Below are positions 34,561-44,570 of a stretch of DNA of 64,000 nucleotides, piece after piece (the first letter of the stretch is position 1; each line of letters begins with the position of its first letter). Origin of the DNA: Bog-793 sp963823945 (lineage in GTDB: Bacteria > Actinomycetota > Acidimicrobiia > Acidimicrobiales > Bog-793); contig CAWGNK010000010.1 of the NCBI GenBank assembly GCA_963823945.1, positions 1 through 64,000 of the forward strand, written 5' to 3'. The position numbers and the translations under genes are program-made. The notes under the pieces were generated by a model. It was not told where the DNA came from. It did not search any database and worked only from the letters and a program-made list of their open reading frames with translations.

Positions 34561-36327
34561 GTGAGGATCGCTATGGCTGGACGATCGAGGTCGAGTCCCG
34601 ACGGCCCGAAGGTGCCGACCTCGCGCGAGGCGATCAGGCAGCTGTGCATGAAGAATCTGCTCGAGCTGCCCGGCGAGCACATCTTTTTCAAGGATCGCGA
34701 GGGTCACTTCATCCTCGTCAGCCGGGGGTTCCTCGAAGATCAGGCGCCTGGGCTGTCGGCGGCTGACGTCATCGGCAAGACGGACTTCGATTTCTTCGGC
34801 GAGGAGCACTCCCAGGCCGCCTTCGACGACGAACAGCGCATCATCCGGACCGGCCAGCCGATGATCGGGAAGATCGAGCGAGAGACGCACCGGGACCGCG
34901 CGGACTGCTGGGTGCTGACGACGAAGTTCCCCCTGCGCGACAGCGAGGGGGAAACCATCGGCGTCTTCGGGATTTCCCGGGATGTGACCGCCCAGATCGT
35001 GGCCGAGCAGGCCCTCACCTTCCAGTCACTCCATGACTCCGTGACGGGACTGGTCAACCGGGTCGCACTGCGGGACCGGCTCTCCCAGGCGCTGACGGCG
35101 CTCGAGCGCCGACCCGGCCGGATCGCCCTGTTGTTCATCGACCTCGACAACTTCAAGGAGATCAACGACTCCTTCGGCCACGACATCGGCGACAAGGTGC
35201 TCTGCGAGGTCGGCCGGCGGCTCACGTCCGTGTCGCGCCGCGCCGACACCGTCGCCCGTCTCGGCGGGGACGAGTTCGTCATGATCTGCACGGATCTCCA
35301 CGATGACGACGACCCACGCCTGCTAGGCGACCGGGCGATCCGGGCGGTGGCGCACCCCTTCGTCGAGGGGGACCTCGACCTCACGGTGACCGCCTCGGCA
35401 GGGATCGTCCTCACCGACGACCCGAACGCGGACCCCGGTCAGCTCCTGCAGGATGCCGACACCGCCATGTACGGGGCCAAGGACGCCGGCAAGAACCGCT
35501 TCGAGGTCTTCTCCCCCTCCCTGCGGGCCGAGGCGACGGTGAGCCTCGCGCTCGAGTCCGAGCTCCGGCAGGCACTCGACGCCTCCCAGCTCTTCCTCCT
35601 CTACCAGCCGCTCTTCTCGATCGAGGACGGCACGCTGCACGGCGTCGAGGCGCTCGTCCGCTGGCGCCACCCGACGAAGGGGGTGATCCCCCCGGACGCA
35701 TTCATCCACCTGGCCGAGGAGCATGGTCTCATCGGCCGCATCGACAACTTCGTGCTGGACGAGGCCTGCCGTCAGCTCGCCGAGTGGCTGGCCCAAGACG
35801 GCTGGCCGGACGACTTCACGATGGCGGTCAACCTCTCGGGCCGCGAGCTCGTCGATCCGGACTTCACCGAAACTGTCGCCAAGATCCTCGCCCGTCACGG
35901 CCTCGAACCGTCACGGCTGTGTCTGGAGATCACCGAGACCACCCTCAACGGCGATGCCGGCGGCGTCGAGCAGACGCTCGCGGCACTCTCCGCGCACGGG
36001 GTCCGGCTGGCCGTCGACGACTTCGGCACCGGGTACTCGACGCTCGCCCACCTCCTGCGGCTGCGCGTCGACGTTCTGAAGATCGACCGGAGCTTCATCG
36101 AGCGGATCGGCCAGAGCACCGGCGACAGCGAGATCATCAACGCCATCACCGGGATGTCCCACGCGCTTGGCATGCTGGTCGTCGGCGAGGGGATCGAGAC
36201 GACCGGCCAGTCCGACGCGTTGGCGTCGGTCGATTGTGACCAGGTCCAGGGCTTCCTCTTCGCCCGGCCGCAGCCGGCTGAGGCCATCGCCGGGTTCCGG
36301 GACGGCGGCGCGCCGCACTCCAGCTAG
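34561..36327 (+). CDS. PAS-GGDEF-EAL bifunctional c-di-GMP enzyme
   Basis: The 588-aa protein (GTG 34561; ATG 34573 is equally plausible) starts with a PAS/PAC sensor (LLELPGEHIFFKDREGHFI to GVFGISRDVTAQ, residues about 35-145). The GGDEF domain keeps RLGGDEFVMI and the upstream RRAD allosteric I-site. The EAL domain keeps GVEALVRWRHP, NLSGRELV, EITETT, VDDFGTGYSTL, LKIDRSF and GEGIETTGQS. Both activities may therefore be intact, though in such tandems one often dominates. No membrane segment or signal peptide is present. Compared with the multi-PAS protein at 7673, this one has an intact cyclase signature. Confidence 0.93.
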   Translation: MRIAMAGRSRSSPDGPKVPTSREAIRQLCMKNLLELPGEHIFFKDREGHFILVSRGFLEDQAPGLSAADVIGKTDFDFFGEEHSQAAFDDEQRIIRTGQPMIGKIERETHRDRADCWVLTTKFPLRDSEGETIGVFGISRDVTAQIVAEQALTFQSLHDSVTGLVNRVALRDRLSQALTALERRPGRIALLFIDLDNFKEINDSFGHDIGDKVLCEVGRRLTSVSRRADTVARLGGDEFVMICTDLHDDDDPRLLGDRAIRAVAHPFVEGDLDLTVTASAGIVLTDDPNADPGQLLQDADTAMYGAKDAGKNRFEVFSPSLRAEATVSLALESELRQALDASQLFLLYQPLFSIEDGTLHGVEALVRWRHPTKGVIPPDAFIHLAEEHGLIGRIDNFVLDEACRQLAEWLAQDGWPDDFTMAVNLSGRELVDPDFTETVAKILARHGLEPSRLCLEITETTLNGDAGGVEQTLAALSAHGVRLAVDDFGTGYSTLAHLLRLRVDVLKIDRSFIERIGQSTGDSEIINAITGMSHALGMLVVGEGIETTGQSDALASVDCDQVQGFLFARPQPAEAIAGFRDGGAPHSS

Positions 36328-36615
36328 CGCGCCGTCACCGCCCGACCCGACTTGTCGGTCGGTGAGCTTGGCCGCGCGCACCGGCTGGTGGAGCATTACG
36401 AGGCGGGTCCTGGCAAGGGTCCACCGCATCGCCGTGCCCGGAAACTACGTTGTCCTCGTCGCAACGGTCACGGAGACTGAGTTGCCGACCGGGCCGCTGC
36501 AAGCACCCCCGTCCTGCCAAGACGTGTGCGACGCCGAATGAGGCTCCGAGGGATCGGGTTACGCAGGTGATCGACGGCGCCGGGCGCGTCGCGATGGCCG
36601 AGGAGGGAACGCGGC

Positions 36616-37500
36616 ATGGGTTGGTTCGGCGCTGTCGATCTCGGCGGGACCAATTGCAAGTCGGCCGTGGGGGACGACTCGGAGACCTTGGTCGCGAAGG
36701 GCGTCCTGGCAACGGGGGACGATCCGGCTGCGTTGGTCGCCGGGCTGGCGAGCTGGTTCGCCCAGCAGCACAGGCAGCTGGACGCCGTCGGCGTGGCGTC
36801 ATTCGGGCCGCTCGACCCGGCCAACGGCACGATGGCGACGACGCCGAAGCGCGGCTGGCAGGGGTTCCCGCTGCGCGACGAGCTCTCGAGGGCGCTGGGC
36901 GTTCCGGTCGCGCTCGACACCGACGTCAGGGCCTCGGTCCTGGCGGAGTGGTCCTTCGGCGCGGCGCGCGGACTCGACGATGTCCTGTATGTCACGGTCG
37001 GGACGGGCATCGGCGTCAGCGCGATCGTGGCGGGCCAGGTAATCCGCGCCGGCAGGCACCCGGAGATGGGGCACATGAGAATCCCCCAACAGCCGGAGGA
37101 CCTCTGGCAGGGATCCTGCAACTTCCACGGGAGCTGCTGGGAGGGTCTGGCGGCCGGGTCGGCGTTGGCGGCCCGCTACGGGGTCCCGGCGGCGCAACTC
37201 GAAGACGATGATGCCTGGCAGCTCGAGGCGAGGTACCTCGCGCTCGGCGTCAACAACCTGTTCTGCCTCTACCGGCCGCAGCGGATCGTCATCGGTGGTG
37301 GCGTCCTGCGCCACCCCGGGCTCCTGGAGGCCCTGCGAGCGGAGGCCTCCCGGCTGCTCGACGCCTCGTACTTCCCGGAGGCCGCCGATCTGGGTCAGGT
37401 GCTCGCGCCGCCGGGTCTCGGCCAGGATTCCGGCTTGATGGGGGGCCTGTTGCTCGCGAGGGGACTGGCCGCCGGACCCGGTCCGGCGGGCGTCGCCTAG
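36616..37500 (+). CDS. ROK-family sugar kinase, probably fructokinase
   Basis: The 294-aa enzyme has the N-terminal phosphate-binding AVDLGGTNCKSAV and the VGTGIGVSAIVAGQVIRAG motif. The zinc-binding segment (GHMRIPQQP, then CNFHGSCWEGLAAGSA) is of the type found in YdhR/ScrK fructokinases. The VIGGGVLRHPGLL helix is also present. It would phosphorylate a hexose, most likely fructose. A strong AGGAGGG ribosome site lies eight bases upstream of ATG 36616. Its neighbours (korB stop at 37698, convergent) suggest no operon. Confidence 0.85.
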   Translation: MGWFGAVDLGGTNCKSAVGDDSETLVAKGVLATGDDPAALVAGLASWFAQQHRQLDAVGVASFGPLDPANGTMATTPKRGWQGFPLRDELSRALGVPVALDTDVRASVLAEWSFGAARGLDDVLYVTVGTGIGVSAIVAGQVIRAGRHPEMGHMRIPQQPEDLWQGSCNFHGSCWEGLAAGSALAARYGVPAAQLEDDDAWQLEARYLALGVNNLFCLYRPQRIVIGGGVLRHPGLLEALRAEASRLLDASYFPEAADLGQVLAPPGLGQDSGLMGGLLLARGLAAGPGPAGVA

Positions 37501-37697
37501 GGCGCGCTTCCTGCCTCGGGGGCGTAGACCACAGGAGCACCGGGAACCGCGGGCCAGGAGCGAGCGGCGCGCTCCTCGGGACCGTCTCCGGTGCGCGCCC
37601 GCGGCACGCGGACGGCGGGTGGGACGCGGTCCGAGAACGTGGAGCCGGCCGAACGTCTCCCGGTCGCCGAGGGGACCAGGAGCCCAACCGCCACCGG

Positions 37698-38707
<1,010 letters not shown>

Positions 38708-38711
<4 letters not shown>

Positions 38712-40612
38712 GGGTGCACCTCCTCCGGGGAAGGGACGGCGAGCAGGTCGGCGATCGCCCGTTCGATCTCACCGATGCGGAACGGGCGCCCCTTCATCCC
38801 CGTCAACGTCACGGCGTCGACGAGGAAAGCCGCGCGCACGAGTCGCGCCAGCTGGCCGAGGTTGTTCTCCGGGATGAGGACCCGGCCGTAGCGGCCGAGC
38901 ACCTCGGCCAGGTTCGCCGGGAACGGGTTGAGGTGCGCGAGGTGCGCCTGGGCGACCCGCATCCCCCGCGCCCGGATCCGCCCGACGGCCGCGGTCGCCG
39001 CCCCGTAGGTCGAGCCCCAGCCGAGGACCAGCAGCTCGGCGCCGCCGGGGTCGTCGACGGTGACCGGCGGGATGTCGGCCGCGATGCCGTCGACCTTGGC
39101 CTGGCGCAGCTGCACCATCCGCTCGTGGTTCTCTGGGTCGTAGGAGACGTCGCCCGAGCCGTCGGCCTTCTCGATGCCGCCGAGCCGGTGCTCCATCCCC
39201 GCCGTGCCCGGCACCGCCCAGGGGCGGGCGAGGGTCGCGGGGTCGCGCAGGTACGGCCAGAACGACGGGCTCCCGTCGGGGCCGACGTGGTTGGGAACCT
39301 TGGCGAACTCGACGCCGATCGCCGGCAGCGCTTCAAGGTCCGGCACGAGCCAGGGCTCGGAGCCGTTGGCGAGGTACCCGTCGGAGAGCAGGAACACCGG
39401 CGTGCGGTACTTGAGGGCGATCCGCACCGCCTCGATCGCCGCGGCGAAGCAGTCCCCGGGGGTCCGGGCGGCGACGATAGGCACCGGCGCCTCGCCGTGG
39501 CGCCCGTACATCGCGAGCAGCAGATCCGACTGTTCGGACTTCGTCGGCAGCCCCGTCGAGGGCCCGCCGCGCTGGACGTCGACGATGACGAGCGGCAGCT
39601 CGAGGGAGACGGCGAGCCCGATCGTCTCGGCCATGAGATCGATCCCCGGACCGCTCGTCGTCGTGACGCCGAGCGAGCCGCCGAACGAGGCGCCGAGCGC
39701 TGCACCGGCCCCGGCGATCTCGTCCTCGGCCTGGAACGTGATCGTGCCGAAGTGCTTCTGCTTGGCGAGCTCGTGGAGGAGGTCCGAAGCGGGCGTGATC
39801 GGGTAGGCGCCGAGGAAAAGCCTGAGCCCCGCCCGCTGCGAGGCGGCGAGGAGCCCCCAGGCGAGTGCGGTGTTGCCGCTGATGTTCGTGTACTCACCCG
39901 GCCCGAGCACGGAGGCGGGGACGGTGTAGGACGAGTCGAACAGCTCCGCCGTCTCACCGAAGTTGTAACCCGCCCGGAACGCCAGCGAGTTCGCCGCGGC
40001 GACAAGCGGCTTCCCCCCGTAGCGCGAGGAGATCCACTCGAGCGTCGTCTCGGTCGGCCGGTTGTACAGCCACGAGATGATGCCGAGCGCGAAGAAGTTC
40101 TTGCTCCGCTCGGCGTCGCGCGGCTTGGCACCGGTCGGCTCGCACGCCTTCAGCGTGAGCGAGGTCATCGGGATCTCGTAGACCCGGAAGCCCGACAGGC
40201 TCCCGTCGGCGAGCGGGTTCCGCTCGTAGCCCACCTTCTCGAGCGAGCGGGTGTCGAAGGCGTCAGAGTTGACGACCAGCGTCCCGCCCTTGGCGAGGTC
40301 GGCGACGTTCGCCCGCAGCGCCGCCGGGTTCATGGCGACGAGCACGTTCGGCTCGTCTCCTGGGGTCAAGATGTCGTAGGCGGCGATCTGGACCTGGAAG
40401 GCGGAGACGCCGGGCAGTGTGCCCGCCGGGGCGCGGATCTCGGCCGGGAAGTTGGGGAGCGTCGCGAGGTCGTTGCCGAAGACGGCGGACTCGGTCGTGA
40501 ACCGGTCCCCGGTCACCTGCATGCCGTCGCCGGAGTCGCCGGCGAAGCGGATCACGACGCTCTCGAGCGTCTCGACCTTGTGCGCGGCCGGGTGTTCGGC
40601 GCGCTTTGTCAT
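38708..40612 (-). CDS. korA: 2-oxoacid (2-oxoglutarate):ferredoxin oxidoreductase, alpha (gamma-alpha fused) subunit
   Basis: The 634-aa subunit has the gamma domain fused at the N-terminus (VIRFAGDSGDGMQVTGDRF near residue 20). The alpha domain carries AYPITPASDLLHELA near 270, TTSGPGIDLMAETIGLA and PTGLPTKSEQSDLL. The PENNLGQLARLVRAA part at the end is typical. It pairs with KorB, located downstream with a 4-bp overlap. Substrate specificity for 2-oxoglutarate over pyruvate is inferred from the fused form. Confidence 0.94.
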
Positions 40613-41001
40613 CTGAGCCTGTCAGTCATCGCGGATCAAAGCCCCATCGTAATGGAGCACCTCTGGTTTTCGGTTCAAGCCCCTCTGGGCGCCGGTGGGC
40701 GTGTGGTCAAAAAGTCGTCGCGCGGCGCCGGTCATCTCCCCGCCCTCGGCGCTTGGCCGCTGGAAGGCTTGCGCCGGCGATGGGGCCCACCCCGCCGGCG
40801 CCGTCGTTGGTGACTGTGGAGCGCAGCGCCGGGGCGCGGTCGTCGGCCCGGCCCGGAGCGGTGACGGAGTTGACCTGCCCGATGCGGCCCGGGGCGCAGT
40901 CCACGGGAGCCCATCGGGCGACGGCGGAACGGTTGGTCGGTCGTGAGTTGCATCTGGGCGAGCCGGCCGGCCTGCGGGCTGGATGCCGGTGTCCCCGCTG
41001 G
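40613..41001. other. Intergenic region between korA and the TPR gene
   Basis: This 389-bp stretch contains only short frames antisense or out of phase with surrounding genes. I could not support a gene, a tRNA or a terminator. It must contain the promoter of korAB, reading leftwards, in the AT-richer part near 40640-40700. Confidence 0.35.
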
Positions 41002-42528
41002 TCAGCGAAGACCGGCCAACCGCTCGGCCGCGTCCGACAGTTCCGGATCCGCCGCCACGACCCGCCCGAACAGCTCACGGGCCCGCGGGACGTCCCCGCT
41101 GCGCTCGTAGAGGTCGGCGAGCAGGTACCACTGCCGCACGTGCCGCTCGTGCGGGCCGCGCACCTGGCGCGCGGCCGCCGGGCCCAGGAGCGCGATCGCG
41201 TCGTCGATCCGACCGCGATCGGCGAGCGAGCCCGCCATGACGATCCGCCCCTCGGCGAGCACGTCGCTGCCGGCCCCGGCCGTTCTCAGCTCGGACCAGA
41301 TCTCGGCGACCCGGGCGTGATGGCCGAGGGCCCGTTCGCAGTCCGCGACGACCGGCAGCTGGTCGACCGAGCCGGTGAGCTCGCCGAAGGCCCGCAGCTC
41401 CCGCAGGGCCCCCTTCCAGCTGCCCAGGCGGTAGAGCGTGAGGCCGTAGAGCTCGCGCACCGCCGCGACCCCAGGGGCCGTCCGCACCATCTCCCGCAGG
41501 ATCGCCTGCGACTCGAAGTAACGGTCCCGCGCGTAGGCCCGGGAAGCCTCGGCGAGACGTGCCTCGAGATGGGCCGCCAGCTTCTGCGTGCCGAGCGCGG
41601 CGAGCTCCTCTCTGACGACTCCGGGCACACGCGCGGCCCGCGGGCGTGGCGCCCGTTTCCGCACCGCCGACGCCGGGCCGACCACCCGCGGGGCCCGCGT
41701 CGAACGACCAGGCGGCGCCGAACCCGTGGCTCGCAACGATGACCGGGCGGGCGGCGCCGGCGGGCTCTCCGCGGCACGGCCGCGCCCCTGGCGTCCCTCC
41801 CGGTCAGGCGGGCGGCTCTCCCGGTCACGATGCGGGTCACGGCGTACGCCGACCGCGCCGCGTCGGGCCACGCCTCCCCACCCGGCTCGACCCGCCCGTC
41901 GGAAGTCCTCACCCGGTTGGTCCCGTCCCGATGACGCGCGGGGTCGCCGCGGGTTGACGCGCCCCTCCCCGGGGGCGCCGGTCGTCGGCCGCCGGGGTGG
42001 TCGCGGGGCCCGGGCCGTGTACCCGTCTTCGGGCAGGCGGCCCTTGGGAGCCGGCGAGCGCCGGGGTGGTCGTGGAGGTTCGCGCCTCTCGGACCCAGTG
42101 ACCCCGCGAGGCGGGGTGCGCGCCCCACTGCCGCCCCCCAGAGCCGGGTCAGATCTCGGCCCGCGGGGCCGGAACGACCGCTCCGGGCCTTCCTCCCGAT
42201 CGGGCCGGCGCCGGCCGGACGCGCGGGGACCGCCCGTACGCGGGGCGGCGGCGCGGGAACGGGGCGCGGGGGCGCCCCACGACGCCCCACGGCGGTCACC
42301 GACCCTGCCGGCGGATTGGTAAGAGCCTTCGCGCGGCGCCGTCCGCGGCACACCCCCGCTGCTCGCTCGCCCGCGCGCCGCTGGTGGGGTTCGGCCGGGT
42401 TGTGCCCCCCGCGAGGTCGCCGGACCGCCCTTGCGGGCCGGGCGAGGCTGGTTCCGCCCCGCGGTCCCTGGCGGCGTACGCCGCGCGGGTCGTGCCGAGG
42501 AACTCCCGGAAAGAGAGGGCTCGGCCAC
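41002..42528 (-). CDS. TPR protein with a long Arg/Pro/Gly-rich disordered N-terminal region
   Basis: The 508-aa product (GTG 42528) is divided sharply in two. Residues 1 to about 300 are low-complexity, rich in Arg, Pro, Gly and Ser, with repeated RRP, RPRG and PPR elements, and must be disordered and basic. Residues about 310-505 are helical and carry tetratricopeptide-like repeats (AYARDRYFESQAILREMVR, VRELYGLTLYRLGSWKGALREL, RQWYLLADLYERSGDVPRARELF). The tail may bind RNA, as in RG-rich proteins. The function is unknown. A long open frame runs on the opposite strand but is only a by-product of GC bias. Confidence 0.75.
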   Translation of the reverse strand: MAEPSLSGSSSARPARRTPPGTAGRNQPRPARKGGPATSRGAQPGRTPPAARGRASSGGVPRTAPREGSYQSAGRVGDRRGASWGAPAPRSRAAAPRTGGPRASGRRRPDREEGPERSFRPRGPRSDPALGGGSGARTPPRGVTGSERREPPRPPRRSPAPKGRLPEDGYTARAPRPPRRPTTGAPGEGRVNPRRPRASSGRDQPGEDFRRAGRAGWGGVARRGAVGVRRDPHRDRESRPPDREGRQGRGRAAESPPAPPARSSLRATGSAPPGRSTRAPRVVGPASAVRKRAPRPRAARVPGVVREELAALGTQKLAAHLEARLAEASRAYARDRYFESQAILREMVRTAPGVAAVRELYGLTLYRLGSWKGALRELRAFGELTGSVDQLPVVADCERALGHHARVAEIWSELRTAGAGSDVLAEGRIVMAGSLADRGRIDDAIALLGPAAARQVRGPHERHVRQWYLLADLYERSGDVPRARELFGRVVAADPELSDAAERLAGLR

Positions 42529-42731
42529 GCCCTGACGCTACTCGGCCCCCGCCCAGTGCCCTCCGACACTGGGGGGCTCACAGCTCGTCGTGTCCGTTAT
42601 CCCGCTGCTCGAGCGCCCCGGAGGGGATCGTCCTCGCGTCCGGTCGCTCGTGCGCGAGTCGGACCGCGGGGATTGCCACGTGGCCTCGTTATCGTCGCCG
42701 GAAGCGTTGTTGTGGGCACCAAGGGGGGCCG

Positions 42732-43397
42732 ATGGCTGTCGACAATTCGAATCTGACCGACGTTCGCGACATGTACTCCGTACACGAAGGGTTCAGGCGT
42801 GCACTGGGCGACGCACCGGGTCAACTGGGGTCGGTACACGAGGGCGACACCGAGCGTGCCCGGCGCCTTGCGGACTACCTCGAAGAGCTCCTGTGGCTTC
42901 TGCACGTCCATCATGGCAGCGAGGACGAACTCCTCTACCCGCTCCTCGTCGCGCGAGTGCCTGAACAGCGAGAGCTCTTCGCGCGCATGGACGCGCAACA
43001 CGTCGCCGTGACGTCGGGCCTCGAGAAGGCCCAGCAGGCGGCGAAACGCTTCGGGGAATCGGGTTCCGCCGCCGACGCGCGAGCGCTCGCGGAGGCGTGC
43101 ACGTCCCTCCTCGAGACGCTTGATGAGCACCTCACGGCGGAAGAAGACGAGATCCTGCCGCTCGCGGCGCGCTACATCTCGCCCGCAGAGTGGGGGGCGT
43201 TGCCGGCGCACGCGCTGTCCCAGTACTCCGGCACGCGAGTGTGGCTGCCCTTCGGGCTGGCGATCGAAGCCATGCCGGCCGACCTACTGGACAAGCTGAC
43301 CGCTCAGCTGCCTCCGCCCGTGGCCGAGATGTGGTTCGGGGGCGGCTCCGACGCATTCGCCGCGGAGATAGCGGCGATCCGGGGCGCCACGGCCTAG
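42732..43397 (+). CDS. Hemerythrin HHE-domain protein
   Basis: The ATG at 42732 has AAGGGGGG just upstream and gives 221 aa. The first four-helix bundle has the iron-ligand pattern SVHEGFRRAL near residue 17, HVHHGSEDELLYP near 60, a QH in MDAQHVAVT and LDEHLTAEEDEILP near 135. It probably binds a di-iron site for oxygen, NO or iron handling. The extra C-terminal 70 residues (SGTRVWLPFGLAIEAMPADLL) are typical of actinobacterial members. It seems to be a single-gene unit. Confidence 0.9.
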   Translation: MAVDNSNLTDVRDMYSVHEGFRRALGDAPGQLGSVHEGDTERARRLADYLEELLWLLHVHHGSEDELLYPLLVARVPEQRELFARMDAQHVAVTSGLEKAQQAAKRFGESGSAADARALAEACTSLLETLDEHLTAEEDEILPLAARYISPAEWGALPAHALSQYSGTRVWLPFGLAIEAMPADLLDKLTAQLPPPVAEMWFGGGSDAFAAEIAAIRGATA

Positions 43398-43833
43398 CTT
43401 CTCGCGCGAACAGAGAGGTCCTTGACCCGCTGTCGCGACGCGGCCGCACCCGGAGGGTGATCGGCTCTCTGGTTCGGGGCCAGAACATGGCATCGCTGGG
43501 CGCGGCCGGCCCGCGGGCCCGGGCCGAGGTTCGTTCCTCGCCTCATCGGACGGTCCGCGCCTCGGCGGGCGTGACAATGACCCGCGACCGCGACCGCGCG
43601 ACAGGCGCGCTCACCGGGCGGGTGTTGTTGTGCGCGGAAGGGGCCGAGATGGCGTGAAGACTGACAGGTGAGAAGCCACGGTTCTGATCGTCCGGGTAGC
43701 GGATCCAAGACGTCTTCCCTAGTGCCCGAGGGTGGACCCGGAGAGAACCGAAGCCAGCCGACGACGCGTTCGACGTCAGCGACGCTTCCTGGTGGCGCGA
43801 CGGGACTTCGCTGCCGGAGCGGATGCCGCCGCG
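43398..43833. other. Intergenic region without a supported gene
   Basis: This 436-bp stretch follows the hemerythrin gene and precedes the stop of the convergent O-methyltransferase gene. Only low-quality frames exist. No terminator hairpin with a T tract and no tRNA was found. Confidence 0.35.
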
Positions 43834-44436
43834 CTACCCGTTGACGACCATCAGTGCGAAGCCGTCGTGGCCCTTCACGCCGACGGTCTGGATCTCGACG
43901 GCGCTGACCCGCCGATCGGCAGAAACTCGCTCGTTGAGTTGCCGTATCGCTTGCACGTCGGAATCGCCCGTGTCGGGTTCGAGGACGCTGCCGCGCCGCA
44001 CGACGTTGTCGACGACGATCAGGCTGCCGGGGCGCGACAGTTCCACCGCGGCGCAGAAGTAGTCGACAACATGGGGCCTGTCGGCGTCGATGAAAGTGAA
44101 GTCGAACGGGCTTCGCTTCTGTGTGCGGAGCTCTGCGAGGCTTTCCCGGGCCGGACCGACTCGGATCTCGACGACTTCGGAAAGGCCGGCACGAGCGAGA
44201 TTGGCGCGCGCAACCTCGGCGTGTCTGGGTACGAGTTCGAGTGTGACCAGGCGACCACCTTCCGGCAGGGCTCGAGCCAGCCAGATGGCGCTGTAACCAC
44301 CGAGCGTACCGACCTCCAGGATCTGGCGAGCACCGCAGGCCCGGGCGAGCAGCTGCAGGAACTTCCCCTGGTTGGGAGTGACCTGAATCCCGGGCAATCC
44401 CGCCTCTCGACTGGCGGCCAACGCGGCGTCGAGCAC
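43834..44436 (-). CDS. O-methyltransferase (COMT-like, family 3)
   Basis: The enzyme matches class I SAM-dependent O-methyltransferases of the caffeoyl-CoA type. It has NQGKFLQLLARACGARQILEVGTLGGYSAIWLA (in part) with the SAM-binding EVGTLGGYS, TLELVPRHAEVA, FTFIDADRPHVVDYF as metal-binding motif and IVVDNVVRRGSV. The visible frame starts at GTG 44436, but homologous sequence (EQWSAVDHYIAELFVEPDE) continues upstream in frame to 44514 without any ATG, GTG or TTG. The real start is thus uncertain, perhaps a mutated ATG. Substrate is unknown. It lies on the minus strand next to the TyrA-PheA gene with no overlap. Confidence 0.88.
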   Translation of the reverse strand: MLDAALAASREAGLPGIQVTPNQGKFLQLLARACGARQILEVGTLGGYSAIWLARALPEGGRLVTLELVPRHAEVARANLARAGLSEVVEIRVGPARESLAELRTQKRSPFDFTFIDADRPHVVDYFCAAVELSRPGSLIVVDNVVRRGSVLEPDTGDSDVQAIRQLNERVSADRRVSAVEIQTVGVKGHDGFALMVVNG

Positions 44437-44570
44437 TTCGTCCGGCTCGACGAACAGTTCAGCGATGTAGTGGTCGACAGCCGACCATTGCTCGAGTTGC
44501 GTCGTTCTCGTTGTCTAGCAGACGCTTCGGGGATCAGACAGAACCGGCCTGGGGCGCTGACGCCCCCGCG

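Noticed and set aside
40613..41001. A 123-codon minus-strand ORF (40707-41078)
   Set aside because: It overlaps the end of the TPR gene in another frame, has no ribosome site and shows shadow composition.
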